From: Kosmotoga arenicorallina S304
GTDB taxonomy: Bacteria > Thermotogota > Thermotogae > Petrotogales > Kosmotogaceae
Direction: 5' to 3'
NCBI RefSeq assembly: GCF_001636545.1
Contig: NZ_JFHK01000003.1
Location: forward strand, 62,001-126,000
Length of the DNA: 64,000 bases
Both the position numbers and the translations under genes were made by a program. Below, one piece after another: positions 16,891-25,552 of this stretch (position 1 is the stretch's first letter; each line of letters begins with the position of its first letter). The notes beneath the pieces are model-generated. The model was not told where the DNA came from. It ran no database searches and saw only the letters and a list, made by a program, of their open reading frames with translations.

Positions 16891-19041
16891 GTGCGAAAAA
16901 GAACCTCACTAATGATTATCTTTATCTTTGTACTGTCCTCCGTTGTGATGTTTTCCTTTCTGCCAAAGTTAAGTTATGGCACCACCGAGGAGCTCACCTT
17001 TCGCGAAGGAAATTCAGCAGAAAATCTCCCGGATAAGCTCCTGATAATAGTTAAAACACCTGGTATTTTTGATCCGAAAAATTCCATAGCTCTTTACAAC
17101 GCGGTGAAGTCATTAAAAGCAATAGAAGGAGTAATAAAGGTTAATTCCATTTTCGATGCTGCCGATGTTAAACTTAAAGGTTTCAATCTTGATGGAAAGC
17201 CATATTTCAACGATGGTAGTCCATCGGAAAACGTCGTTGAGATTTTAAACAATCCTCTTTACGTTGACAATCTCATCGATTCTGAAGGAAAGGTCGCTTT
17301 CATTATTCTGGATGTTAAGAATGTCGATCTTGAATCAGTAATTAATGTTCTTAAAAACCTTCCAGAGAATTTTTCTTACAACCTTACGGGCACCCCGGTG
17401 GTTGATTATGGAATTCAAAAATCCGTGAAACAACTGATTTTCATTTTTCCTCCGGTGCTTTTTTTCCTCATGTGGCTGATATATTTTTTCAGGCTTGGTG
17501 ATGCCCGTTCTGCTACCCTTCCACCTTTATTTGCTGCCCTTGCAGCTGGATTTACATATTCTATCGCTGCAATTATAGGGATAAAACTCGATATATTGAC
17601 ATCGACTGCAGGACTTTTTGTCATCGTGGTGAGTTCCTCATACGGGCTTCACGTTATTGACAGGTATCTTCTTTTCAGGTCGGAGCAGAGTCATAGCGGT
17701 GCTTTAATGCATGCCATAAAAGATGAAGCTCCATCACTCTTCCTGTCAGCACTTACAACTGCGGTAGGATTTTTGACCTTTCTTTTTAGCTCCATGAAAG
17801 CTATGAAAGAACTGGGGTTGCTTGTCTCTCTGGGAGTTGGATTTAGTTTTGTATTTTCGCTGGTAGTAATTCCGGCTTTCATATCTCTTATTGATTTTAA
17901 GCCCCATCACAAAAGAATGACCATAAAATTCAAGCTGAAAAGCAAAATTGGAGTAAGTATTTCAATTATCATGCTTGTCTTGCTGGCAATTTCGCCCTTT
18001 TTTATAAAGAATTTAGAAGTGAATTCAGACCAATTCGGTTTTTTCAAAAAGAAATCTGATCTGGTTCGTTCGGCAGAAGCCAGTAAAAAGGCTTTTGGCT
18101 GGGTCGTTCCTTTTTATGTAGAGCTCAAGAAAGATGGTAATTTCACCGCTAAGGATGCGCCTGTTATTGAAAACCTACTCGATGATCTTCATTCAATTAA
18201 AAATGTACATGGTACCAGTTCAATAATGGACATTGTTGACAATTTCAATATCCCCCTCCCAATCATGATGATTTTCTCTCGCACTGAACAGGGACAGGAA
18301 TTTCTGAACGAATTTGTAGAAGGTAAAAATCTGCGCATAATGGTAAAAACACCTATAACAGATGCAGTGGGTGCAGTAGGGCTTAAGACATCTATTGAAG
18401 CAATAATGGAAAAATATTCACAGTACTCATATGAAGTGAGTTCGCCCCTTTTGAATTTCGCGGCTTTGAATATGGACACTTCCAAAAATCAGATAATGAC
18501 TATATTAATGGCTTACGGGGCAATATTTATATTGTTATTGATTGTTTTCCGCAATTTGCGCTATACCCTTATAGCAATAGTTCCAATAATAGGAACTACC
18601 ATTATGAACTTCGCTTATATGGCGATCTTTGGTTTAAATCTGGATGTGGGAACATCTATTGTTGCAGGAGTACTCATGGGGCTTATAATTGATTACTCAA
18701 TTCACTTAATGCTCAGATATCGCACTATTGAAAAGGAAAAGGCTAAAGCGATGGCGATACAAAAAGCCATGGATGATATAGGCCCTGTAATTGTAGCCAG
18801 TGGGCTTTCTCTTGGCGCAGGGTTTGGTGCCTTATTTTTCACATCGATGAAAATCTACTCCGATTTGGCTTTACTTCTTGTGTTTGGTGTGACTACTGGT
18901 GTGGTTATAACGCTGTTCACAGTACCAACTCTTCTCCGCTTAAGCGAGTTTGCAAAAAAATCTCCCTCAATCAGGAGAGGTATCAGAATGAACAAAAAAA
19001 GGGCATCAGCAGCAACTGTTGGTATTGACCACGATAATTAG
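16891..19041 (+). CDS. RND-superfamily (MMPL/SSD-type) exporter
   Basis: This 716-residue membrane protein has the duplicated RND layout: TM1, an extracytoplasmic domain (residues ~30-165), TM2-6 with a sterol-sensing-like bundle, TM7, a second extracytoplasmic domain (~375-525), and TM8-12. The second half has GVLMGLIIDYSIHLMLRYR and the first VVSSSYGLHVIDRY, the equivalents of the proton-relay TM4/TM10 motifs, with Asp retained in the second copy. The family exports lipids or hydrophobic compounds; the substrate here is unknown. GTG 16891 follows AGAAAGAAGG. The 3' end overlaps the convergent tex gene by 4 nt. Confidence 0.88.
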   Translation: MRKRTSLMIIFIFVLSSVVMFSFLPKLSYGTTEELTFREGNSAENLPDKLLIIVKTPGIFDPKNSIALYNAVKSLKAIEGVIKVNSIFDAADVKLKGFNLDGKPYFNDGSPSENVVEILNNPLYVDNLIDSEGKVAFIILDVKNVDLESVINVLKNLPENFSYNLTGTPVVDYGIQKSVKQLIFIFPPVLFFLMWLIYFFRLGDARSATLPPLFAALAAGFTYSIAAIIGIKLDILTSTAGLFVIVVSSSYGLHVIDRYLLFRSEQSHSGALMHAIKDEAPSLFLSALTTAVGFLTFLFSSMKAMKELGLLVSLGVGFSFVFSLVVIPAFISLIDFKPHHKRMTIKFKLKSKIGVSISIIMLVLLAISPFFIKNLEVNSDQFGFFKKKSDLVRSAEASKKAFGWVVPFYVELKKDGNFTAKDAPVIENLLDDLHSIKNVHGTSSIMDIVDNFNIPLPIMMIFSRTEQGQEFLNEFVEGKNLRIMVKTPITDAVGAVGLKTSIEAIMEKYSQYSYEVSSPLLNFAALNMDTSKNQIMTILMAYGAIFILLLIVFRNLRYTLIAIVPIIGTTIMNFAYMAIFGLNLDVGTSIVAGVLMGLIIDYSIHLMLRYRTIEKEKAKAMAIQKAMDDIGPVIVASGLSLGAGFGALFFTSMKIYSDLALLLVFGVTTGVVITLFTVPTLLRLSEFAKKSPSIRRGIRMNKKRASAATVGIDHDN

Positions 19042-21194
19042 CTGCTTTCTTGTAAAAGCTCGAGCGCTATTCTTGAACGTTCCAGATCGACCGACAAAAC
19101 TTTTACCTTTACTATTTGTCCCACGGATAGAATTTCAAGAGGGTCTCTTATTTTTCGCCCCATCTTTGAGCGATGTATTAAACCGTCCTGTTTAACGCCA
19201 ATATCTACAAAAGCGCCAAAGTCTACAACATTTCTCACAGTCCCTTCCAGCATCATCCCCGGTTGCAATTGTTCCATTGTAAGCACATCATCTCTTAACA
19301 AAGGCCTGGGGAGTTCGTCTCTTGGGTCCAGGCCGGGCTTTTTTAAGGCCTCTACAACATCTCTTACAGTTATAGGATTGTATCCCGTACTCTTGCAGAA
19401 ACCATGAACATCGAATTCCTGGAGCTTATTTCTTAGATCTTCTTTGATTTCTGCAAAATTCTCCAGGGTAATGTCGAAACTTTTAAGCACTGCTTTTGCA
19501 ATTTGGTATGACTCTGGATGTATCGTGGTGCTATCCAGTGGGTTTTCACCATCGAGTATCCTGCAAAAACCCGCTGCCTGCTCGAATGCTTTGGGGCCAA
19601 TACCCTTAACTTTCAGTAATTCTTCGCGCTTTTTGAAAAGCCCCTTTTCTTCACGGTACTTCACGATATTCTCCGCGCTTTTTTCATTCAAGCCGGATAT
19701 ATACTTCAGAAGATGTTTTGAAGCTGTGTTCAGGTTAACCCCTGCAAAATTCACAGCTGATTCCACTTCTCTGTCAAGAGCCTTTTTTAGCTTTGCTTTG
19801 TTTACATCATGCTGGTACATGCCAACACCTATTGCTTCAGGTGGAATTTTTACATACTCGGCAAGGGGATCCTGAATTCTTCTGGCAATAGAAATCGCTC
19901 CTCTGGTTGTTACATCTAAATCCGGGAATTCTTCAATAGCCACCTTTGAAGCTGAATATACCGAAGCGCCAGCTTCTGATACTATAAGATATTTACAATC
20001 TAATTTGTTCTTCTTGATAGTTTCAGCAACAAAGAGTTCTGTTTCACGTGATGCTGTCCCGTTCCCGATTGCTATTATTTCAACCCCGAGCCTTTCAACA
20101 GCCTCAACTACTTTCATTTCTGCCTGTATGGTTTCGTTCTTTGGAGGGGTGGGATAAATAGTATCATAATACTTCACAGAACCATATTTGCCTATCACGG
20201 CAATTTTACAGCCTGTTCGATATCCGGGGTCTATTCCCATGACAACCTTTGAGCCCAGCGGAGGTTGCAACAGCAAATTGCGCAGATTTTTCGAAAAAAC
20301 AGCTATTGCCCTATTTTCTGCCATTTCTTTTAGTTCGTTTCTTATTTCCCTTTCGATAGATGGTAAGAGAAGACGCTTAAGGGAATCTTTAGCTGCTTCT
20401 ATCAACTCAGCATAGTACGCGAGTTTATTATCATAATTCATCATTTTCACCACAATGGGCAAAAGGTCATCAGTTGTTTCAATACTAATCTTTATAGCCT
20501 TTTCACGCTCACCGCGAAACAAAGCCAGTATTCTGTGGGGAACAAGCTGGGAAATGGGCTGGCTGAAATCATAGTAATCTCTGTAAATTCCCTTTGGATC
20601 TTCAGCTTCTCCCCGTTCTGAACGGAGTTTTCCGCTTTTCCTGATTACTTCTCTTAATTTACCTCTCAATGGGAGATTGATGGCTATCTCTTCAGCAATT
20701 ATGTCCTTTGCCCCATTTATGGCATCATCGATACTATTCACACCTTTTTCTTTGTCGATAAAAGTAGAAATGAGTTCGTCATTTTGTGAAAAGCTGCTCT
20801 TCAGTAATTCCGCAAGTGGCGTTAATCCCTTTTCCCTGGCGAGATCGGCTCTGGTTTTCTTTTTGGTTTTATAAGGAGCGTATAAATCTTCAAGCTCCTG
20901 AAGAGTTGAAGCCCCTAAAAAGGCTTTCTTTAATTCCTGTGTCAACTTTCCTCGCTCTTCGACAATCCTGATAATCTCCTGTTTTCTTTCATGAAGCTTT
21001 TTGAAATGTTCCAGCAGATCTGATATTTCCCTTATCTGAATTTCGTCGAGTTCACCTGTTTTCTCTTTACGATAGCGTGCGATAAATGGAATTGTTTTAC
21101 CGTCTTCAAGGAGCTCAATGGCATTTTTCACTTTCCACTGTGGGAGTTTCAATTTATCAGCTATTTCGCGAGAAAAATCCATTTTATCGTTCAC
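19038..21194 (-). CDS. tex: Tex-family RNA-binding transcription accessory protein
   Basis: This 718-residue protein has full Tex architecture: N-terminal helical region (DEIQIREISDLLEHFKKL), central YqgF/RNaseH-like domain (VVMGIDPGYRTGCKIAV, IAIGNGTASRETE), helix-hairpin-helix repeats (LLKYISGLNEKSAENIV, LLKVKGIGPKAFEQAAGF) and a C-terminal S1 domain (GTVRNVVDFGAFVDIGVKQD). Tex binds nucleic acids and affects transcription and RNA metabolism; the exact activity is debated. Its start overlaps the stop of the upstream pyruvate kinase-like gene by 4 nt, so the two are coupled. Confidence 0.97.
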   Translation of the reverse strand: MNDKMDFSREIADKLKLPQWKVKNAIELLEDGKTIPFIARYRKEKTGELDEIQIREISDLLEHFKKLHERKQEIIRIVEERGKLTQELKKAFLGASTLQELEDLYAPYKTKKKTRADLAREKGLTPLAELLKSSFSQNDELISTFIDKEKGVNSIDDAINGAKDIIAEEIAINLPLRGKLREVIRKSGKLRSERGEAEDPKGIYRDYYDFSQPISQLVPHRILALFRGEREKAIKISIETTDDLLPIVVKMMNYDNKLAYYAELIEAAKDSLKRLLLPSIEREIRNELKEMAENRAIAVFSKNLRNLLLQPPLGSKVVMGIDPGYRTGCKIAVIGKYGSVKYYDTIYPTPPKNETIQAEMKVVEAVERLGVEIIAIGNGTASRETELFVAETIKKNKLDCKYLIVSEAGASVYSASKVAIEEFPDLDVTTRGAISIARRIQDPLAEYVKIPPEAIGVGMYQHDVNKAKLKKALDREVESAVNFAGVNLNTASKHLLKYISGLNEKSAENIVKYREEKGLFKKREELLKVKGIGPKAFEQAAGFCRILDGENPLDSTTIHPESYQIAKAVLKSFDITLENFAEIKEDLRNKLQEFDVHGFCKSTGYNPITVRDVVEALKKPGLDPRDELPRPLLRDDVLTMEQLQPGMMLEGTVRNVVDFGAFVDIGVKQDGLIHRSKMGRKIRDPLEILSVGQIVKVKVLSVDLERSRIALELLQESS

Positions 21195-22132
21195 AAGATA
21201 ACCTCCTGAATAGTTTTCAAAACTTCAATAGGGAATTTTCCCAAAGCCGTTTCATCTGAAAGGACAATCCCCTTGTAACCATGCTCAACCAGATCCACAA
21301 GGTGGCAGATTTCGCTTCTTGTTGGCACGGGATGTTCTACCATATGCTCTAAAACGCCACCTGCCATTAGTACAGGAATCTGGAACTCAGGAATTAGCTT
21401 ATTGAAATCCCTGTAATACTGTGCAAGCCCTTTATAACCAAGCTGTGCCCCCAAATCTCCCCGACATAGCCACAACTCATCGGCAATTTCCCCAATCTTC
21501 AAAAGGGACTCTCGGGTAAGCTCTCGCTCAATTTTGGCAGCAACGTACCTTCCCGATAGGGCTTTCAGTTCTTTAATTTCTTCTGCTGAGTAAGCAAAAG
21601 AAAGGGCATATCTTACAAAATCATATCCTTTTGTTCTTTCAACTATCATTTTATCCATATCGGTAATACCTGTAAGATCAATGGGATGTGGAGAAATGTT
21701 CAAACCTTTTGCGCCTTCAATGATGCCGCCTTTTAATACAAGCGCTCTTGCAAAATCGATTCCAACATTAAGAATTTTTAGCTTGATTTTCCCGTCAGAA
21801 AGGGAAAATTCCTGCTCAGGAACCAGCAATTTTAAGGTTTCAATGTCAATGAGCAGGGCATTGCGCTTTGAAGAATCAGTAACCAGCTCGACCTGTTGGC
21901 CTGCTATGAGTTTGAGTTTGGGCTGATAACGGCTTAATCTCAATTTATTTCCTTTCAAATCTATATAAACTGGTAACTCAATTCTTTTGCCCTTAAAAAA
22001 CTCCAGAAATTTCAAAAGCTTAACTATGCTTAAATGTGAGGAGTTTAATCTTAAAGCTTTTGCACCGCTGTTTATAAGGGCTTCAACAATCTCTGTGTTC
22101 TTAATTGTCGCAACGACGAAAAATCCCTTCAA
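21191..22132 (-). CDS. Pyruvate kinase-like protein lacking the C-terminal domain
   Basis: This 313-residue protein corresponds to the A and B domains of pyruvate kinase, without the ~130-residue C domain that makes the tetramer and binds effectors. The active-site framework is retained: ALRLNSSH (R28, N30), YIDLKGNKLRL, a B domain at ~62-150, VAAKIE (K200, E202), WLCRGDLG (D226) and PVPTRSEICHLVD. Family knowledge says these residues bind phosphoenolpyruvate, K+ and metal, so catalysis is possible but unproven. It is divergent from glycolytic enzymes and cotranscribed with tex, so it may have another substrate. Confidence 0.75.
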   Translation of the reverse strand: MKGFFVVATIKNTEIVEALINSGAKALRLNSSHLSIVKLLKFLEFFKGKRIELPVYIDLKGNKLRLSRYQPKLKLIAGQQVELVTDSSKRNALLIDIETLKLLVPEQEFSLSDGKIKLKILNVGIDFARALVLKGGIIEGAKGLNISPHPIDLTGITDMDKMIVERTKGYDFVRYALSFAYSAEEIKELKALSGRYVAAKIERELTRESLLKIGEIADELWLCRGDLGAQLGYKGLAQYYRDFNKLIPEFQIPVLMAGGVLEHMVEHPVPTRSEICHLVDLVEHGYKGIVLSDETALGKFPIEVLKTIQEVIL

Positions 22133-22352
22133 GCAAACACCCCCCTATACAAAAGATTATAAGCTATTTCAGCAAACTCTGTCAGCCTTTTCATATCCTA
22201 AAGGTTTCTAAATCATTTGACAGATAATAAGTGTAATAAATTTGCCTTCAAATGATATAATTACATTGCCTTTACCGTTATGTGTTTAATATTCGCACAC
22301 ATAAGAAGCAGATTGTAAATCATTCGATTTTATTAAAAAAAGGGGGGATTTT

Positions 22353-23027
22353 ATGGATCTGACCTTTCTTGACAGCTTGGTTCAGGCGGTTTTTGAAAAC
22401 TGGTATATTGTCTTGCCTTTCTCTATACTGATGTATTTTGGTGCTCGCTTTTTTGAAGCAGTGACTTTGTTCCTTGTTGGTGCCGCTATTGGTTTTTTCT
22501 ACATTTTCCCAATAGTGAACAACCAATTTGCTGATTTCATCGGTGGGCTATCCGAACCCATTCAAAACGCACTGCCTATCATTGTTGCTCTGATAATTGC
22601 CGTGGCATTTCTTGCAGTTTATAAGGTAGCTGTTTTTATTCTCGTTGCTTTAGCCGCCGGCGGTTTGGTGTATTTCTTTCTTAAAATCGTTGTGGATTAT
22701 TTGTCTGCTAACGTTGAACAATTGAGCGGTTTTCTCAGCAGCAGTGCAATGACTTATGTAATTATATTCGTGGCCATACTTGCGGCAATAGCCGGAGGGA
22801 TTGTCGGAAGCAAAAAAAGTAAAAGTGTATTCACAGCAATATCAATTATACTCGGGTCTGTTGGAATAGTACTTTCAGTTTATGTCCTTACAATGAACAT
22901 GGCTTTTGATGTACCCACAAACGAGCTCACCCAGAATATTTCAGCTATCCATATTTCTGCCATGGGTATTCTCGTTATTCTTCTTTCCATATTTGGCTTA
23001 AAAAGAGCTTTTAGACAAGCTGCATAA
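22353..23027 (+). CDS. Small polytopic membrane protein (TMEM198/DUF4203-like)
   Basis: This 224-residue protein consists mainly of seven hydrophobic helices with short loops and glycine-rich turns (IAGGIVGSKKSKS). The pattern of a first amphipathic stretch, then paired TM helices, resembles DUF4203/TMEM198-type proteins, but this is only a topological likeness. No catalytic motif is seen. ATG 22353 follows AGGGGGG. The preceding ~220 nt contain a TTGACA at 22217 and a TATAAT at 22256 that are not at compatible spacing. The gene ends at a strong hairpin terminator. Confidence 0.6.
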   Translation: MDLTFLDSLVQAVFENWYIVLPFSILMYFGARFFEAVTLFLVGAAIGFFYIFPIVNNQFADFIGGLSEPIQNALPIIVALIIAVAFLAVYKVAVFILVALAAGGLVYFFLKIVVDYLSANVEQLSGFLSSSAMTYVIIFVAILAAIAGGIVGSKKSKSVFTAISIILGSVGIVLSVYVLTMNMAFDVPTNELTQNISAIHISAMGILVILLSIFGLKRAFRQAA

Positions 23028-23037
23028 GAAAAATCCC

Positions 23038-23077
23038 GCAGGAATTCTTCCTCAAAGGAAGAATTCCTGCTTATTTT
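23038..23077. terminator. Bidirectional intrinsic terminator spanning the phosphoesterase stop codon
   Basis: A perfect 14-bp stem (23038-23051 with 23057-23070) has a 5-nt loop. TTATTTT follows on the plus strand and ATTTTT on the minus strand, so it can stop both convergent genes. The TGA of the minus-strand phosphoesterase (23052-23054) lies in the loop, so the last codons of that gene form one stem arm. Confidence 0.85.
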
Positions 23078-23822
23078 CCTTTCTGCTTTCTCCCATATCA
23101 AAACTTGACCCCAAAGCAAGAACTGTTGCGAGTTCCATAGGGAGCTCATGTTTAGCGAGTTTTTCTATTGTTATTTTGATAGGATATTCAACCCTAACAA
23201 ATTCATACTTCAATGTTCCCTTATTTACATCAATAATCAAATAAGATGCCCTTGGGTCGCCATCTTTCGGCCTACCAACACTGCCGTCATTGAAAATGTA
23301 CTTTCCTTTAATCCACATTGCCATGGGCAAGTGTGTGTGGCCGTTTACAATTACATCGGCATCTGTTGAGGAAACAATTTGTTCAAGACGCTCAGACTCA
23401 GTATCGGGTTTTACATATTCAAGTAAATGATTCAATGGGCTGCCATGAACAAGAAGAAATTTCACTTTCTCCACTTCAAATTCAAGTTTTTTCGGCAAAG
23501 CTTTCAAAAAGATTTTTGATTTGTCAGAGGTGTTTTTAATAGACCAATTAAGCGTAATATCACCTATTTCCGTTTCTCTTCCGGGGTTATAAGAACAACC
23601 ACAGCTTTCTTTTTCATTGCCTATCGCATCATCATAATTTCCCATAATGGTGGTAATATTTTGCTTCATTATCGTTCTTACAACCTCTTCAGGGTCCGGT
23701 CCGTAGCCAACAAGGTCACCAATACAATACAATTTATCTATATTTTTCTCCTTAATATCCTCAAGCACCGCATTGAGCGCCTCAAGATTTCCATGAATAT
23801 CTGAAATGAATGCAAGTCTCAT
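23052..23822 (-). CDS. Calcineurin-like metallophosphoesterase
   Basis: This 256-residue protein has all metallophosphoesterase motifs in order: AFISDIHGNLEAL (DxH), YCIGDLVGYGPDP (GD), TTIMGNYDD (GNxD/E variant), LLVHGSP and NGHTH. The GDLVGYGPDPEE string is typical of the YfcE/MJ0936-like or ApaH-related bacterial branch, active on phosphodiesters or nucleotides. An unusual CGCSYNPGRE segment after the GNYDD motif adds two cysteines. It is 21 nt downstream of arsR on the same strand and may be the third gene of the arsenic operon. Substrate unknown. Confidence 0.88.
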   Translation of the reverse strand: MRLAFISDIHGNLEALNAVLEDIKEKNIDKLYCIGDLVGYGPDPEEVVRTIMKQNITTIMGNYDDAIGNEKESCGCSYNPGRETEIGDITLNWSIKNTSDKSKIFLKALPKKLEFEVEKVKFLLVHGSPLNHLLEYVKPDTESERLEQIVSSTDADVIVNGHTHLPMAMWIKGKYIFNDGSVGRPKDGDPRASYLIIDVNKGTLKYEFVRVEYPIKITIEKLAKHELPMELATVLALGSSFDMGESRKENKQEFFL

Positions 23823-23843
23823 GTTGCTACCTCCATTATCTCC

Positions 23844-24164
23844 TTAGTGGCACGCTCTCTTTAATTCCTTTTTCTCTATGGCGTATTCCTTTTTAGTGAG
23901 TTCTATAATTTCTTTTATGAAAGGCTCATATGGCCTGGAAGGGTTGTAATATCTCCAGCGTCCCTCTTGCCTAACGTCGATAAGCCTTATATCAAGCAAT
24001 TCCTTTAAGTGCCTTGAAATAGTAGGCTGGGGAACATCAATAAGTTCCTTGAAGTCACACACACAAAGTTCATCATACGTGTCTATAAGAGCAAGCATTT
24101 TGAGATTTAGTTCTTTGCTTAGAACCTTTAAAATATCTGATAACATTATTGCTTTCGATTTCAC
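23844..24164 (-). CDS. arsR: ArsR-family arsenite-responsive repressor
   Basis: This 106-residue winged-helix protein has the DNA-recognition helix QPTISRHLKEL and the wing RQEGRWRYY. ELCVCDF (C34, C36) at the start of the recognition region matches the As(III)/Sb(III)-binding CVC of E. coli-type ArsR. A further Cys-His pair sits at the C-terminus (RACH). It follows acr3 by 15 nt and should repress the operon through the palindrome at 25244-25273, releasing it when arsenite binds. The acr3-arsR order means the repressor is transcribed from the promoter it controls. Confidence 0.93.
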   Translation of the reverse strand: MKSKAIMLSDILKVLSKELNLKMLALIDTYDELCVCDFKELIDVPQPTISRHLKELLDIRLIDVRQEGRWRYYNPSRPYEPFIKEIIELTKKEYAIEKKELKRACH

Positions 24165-24179
24165 TATAATCCCTCTTTC

Positions 24180-25226
24180 CTAGTTAGCAAATGAGAATTT
24201 TTCTCTGTTCCTTTTCATTATAGCAACAAGTGAAAGCATTACAGGAACTTCAACAAGCACTCCAACGACCGTTGCAAGAGCAGCACCTGAATCCATGCCA
24301 AAAAGGATCAGAGCCACAGCAATAGAGAGTTCAAAGAAATTTGACGCACCTATGAATGCAGAGGGTGCTGCTTCAAAATACTCTATTTTCAACGCTTTTG
24401 CTCCCATGTAGCCAATGAAAAATATCAGATAGGTTTGAAAAATCAAAGGAATTGCTATTAGGAGTATATGAAAGGGGTTCTCAAAAATCGTCTTTCCCTG
24501 AAACATGAATACAAAGACGAGAGTAAGAAGCAACCCAATTTTAGTAAAGGGATCAAAACGAGGAATGACTTTTTCTTCAAGATACTCCTTACTCTTATTC
24601 CGAACAACAAGGTGCCTTGTTATAATCGCTAAAAGCAATGGTATAGCAACGTAAAAAATTACGGACCAAAATATTGTTGAAAAGGGTACAGGAAAACCCG
24701 TTGATACTCCTATAAGTAATTTTCCAAGAGGTGCAAAAACAAATAAAATAACCAGATCATTGATTGCAACCTGAACCAGTGCGTAGTTAATGTTTCCTTT
24801 TGCAAGATAAGTCCATACAAGAACCATTGCTGTGCACGGAGCAAGCCCTAAAAGTATCATACCTGCGATATACTCATTAGCCAATACATCTGGAATAAAC
24901 GACGCAAAAATAAACCTCATAAACAACCAGGAAAGAATGGCCATCGTAAAGGGTTTGATTGCCCAGTTGACAATGAGTGTCAAAAACAGCGGCTTTGAGT
25001 TTTTCTTAACATTAACAACTTCTTTGAACTCGATTTTTAACATGATGGGATACATCATAAACAGAAGAACTATTGCAACTGGAATCGATACATTGGCTAT
25101 CTCCCAGCTTCCTAAATCATCAGCCAGCTTTGGCCAAAAATTTCCAATCACTGCACCAAGAATCATTGAAATAGCTACCCAAATTGAAAGATACTTGCTG
25201 AAGAAGTCTAATCTTTCTTCTGGCAT
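24180..25226 (-). CDS. acr3: ACR3-family arsenite efflux permease
   Basis: This 348-residue protein has about ten TM helices and matches the BASS-fold ACR3 family. The key motif is LGLAPCTAMVLVWTYLAKG, in which the conserved Cys is required for arsenite transport in characterised members. PSAFIGASNFFELSIAVAL is the second conserved repeat. ATG 25226 is selected over the longer frame (to 25301) because GGAGG sits 7 nt upstream (25234-25238) and the longer frame would run through the promoter palindrome. It exports As(III) using the membrane potential. First gene of acr3-arsR-phosphoesterase. Confidence 0.95.
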   Translation of the reverse strand: MPEERLDFFSKYLSIWVAISMILGAVIGNFWPKLADDLGSWEIANVSIPVAIVLLFMMYPIMLKIEFKEVVNVKKNSKPLFLTLIVNWAIKPFTMAILSWLFMRFIFASFIPDVLANEYIAGMILLGLAPCTAMVLVWTYLAKGNINYALVQVAINDLVILFVFAPLGKLLIGVSTGFPVPFSTIFWSVIFYVAIPLLLAIITRHLVVRNKSKEYLEEKVIPRFDPFTKIGLLLTLVFVFMFQGKTIFENPFHILLIAIPLIFQTYLIFFIGYMGAKALKIEYFEAAPSAFIGASNFFELSIAVALILFGMDSGAALATVVGVLVEVPVMLSLVAIMKRNREKFSFAN

Positions 25227-25243
25227 ATCATAACCTCCAATGA

Positions 25244-25273
25244 TATATTCATATATTCGAATATATGAATATA
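25244..25273. promoter_or_regulatory. Perfect 30-bp palindromic operator (ArsR)
   Basis: Two perfect 15-nt arms are centred on TTCGAA, each containing ATTCATAT, with no loop. The site is 18 nt before the acr3 start and covers the predicted transcription start. ArsR/SmtB proteins bind A+T-rich dyads of this type, and the arsR gene two positions downstream is the obvious ligand. Confidence 0.85.
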
Positions 25274-25298
25274 ATAACAGAAAATATTTTTTTGTCCA
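25271..25298 (-). promoter_or_regulatory. acr3-arsR promoter
   Basis: On the minus strand TGGACA (25293-25298) and TATTAT (25271-25276) are separated by 16 nt. The -10 overlaps the end of the palindromic operator, so a bound repressor would block RNA polymerase. Confidence 0.65.
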
Positions 25299-25319
25299 CA
25301 TGCTGATTCGATACTCATT

Positions 25320-25545
25320 TTAAAAGCGGATTAGGGTCTGGAGTGCAAGGTATATTCGTAGTGTTTTTTTCGTTGTAGGTTGTGCGCAAATCTTGTTCAA
25401 TTCTTCTAGTGAATATGAAATGTTTGACGTACAACGCACAACCTACAACGTTTTAATTATCTCTCGTTCTATTCTCGCAACTCGTTACTCAAATCTCGGT
25501 TGCTTCATCTCGATTCTCGTTTTCATTTTATCGGATTTTTGATTC
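25320..25545. repeat. Dispersed intergenic repeat, copy 2
   Basis: Perfect 16-nt arms CGTTGTAGGTTGTGCG (25371-25386) and its inverse (25435-25450) enclose a 48-nt loop. TTAGGGTCTGG at 25331 also occurs near 63821. Downstream, TCTCGTTCTATTCTCGCAACTCG is the reverse of sequence at 63.85 kb. It fills the 250-nt gap between acr3 and the lipoprotein gene and shows no open reading frame. Confidence 0.8.
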
Positions 25546-25552
25546 TCGGCAT

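Noticed and set aside
25227-25301. N-terminal extension of Acr3
   Set aside because: It would be encoded by the ArsR palindrome and promoter; ATG 25226 has GGAGG at proper distance.
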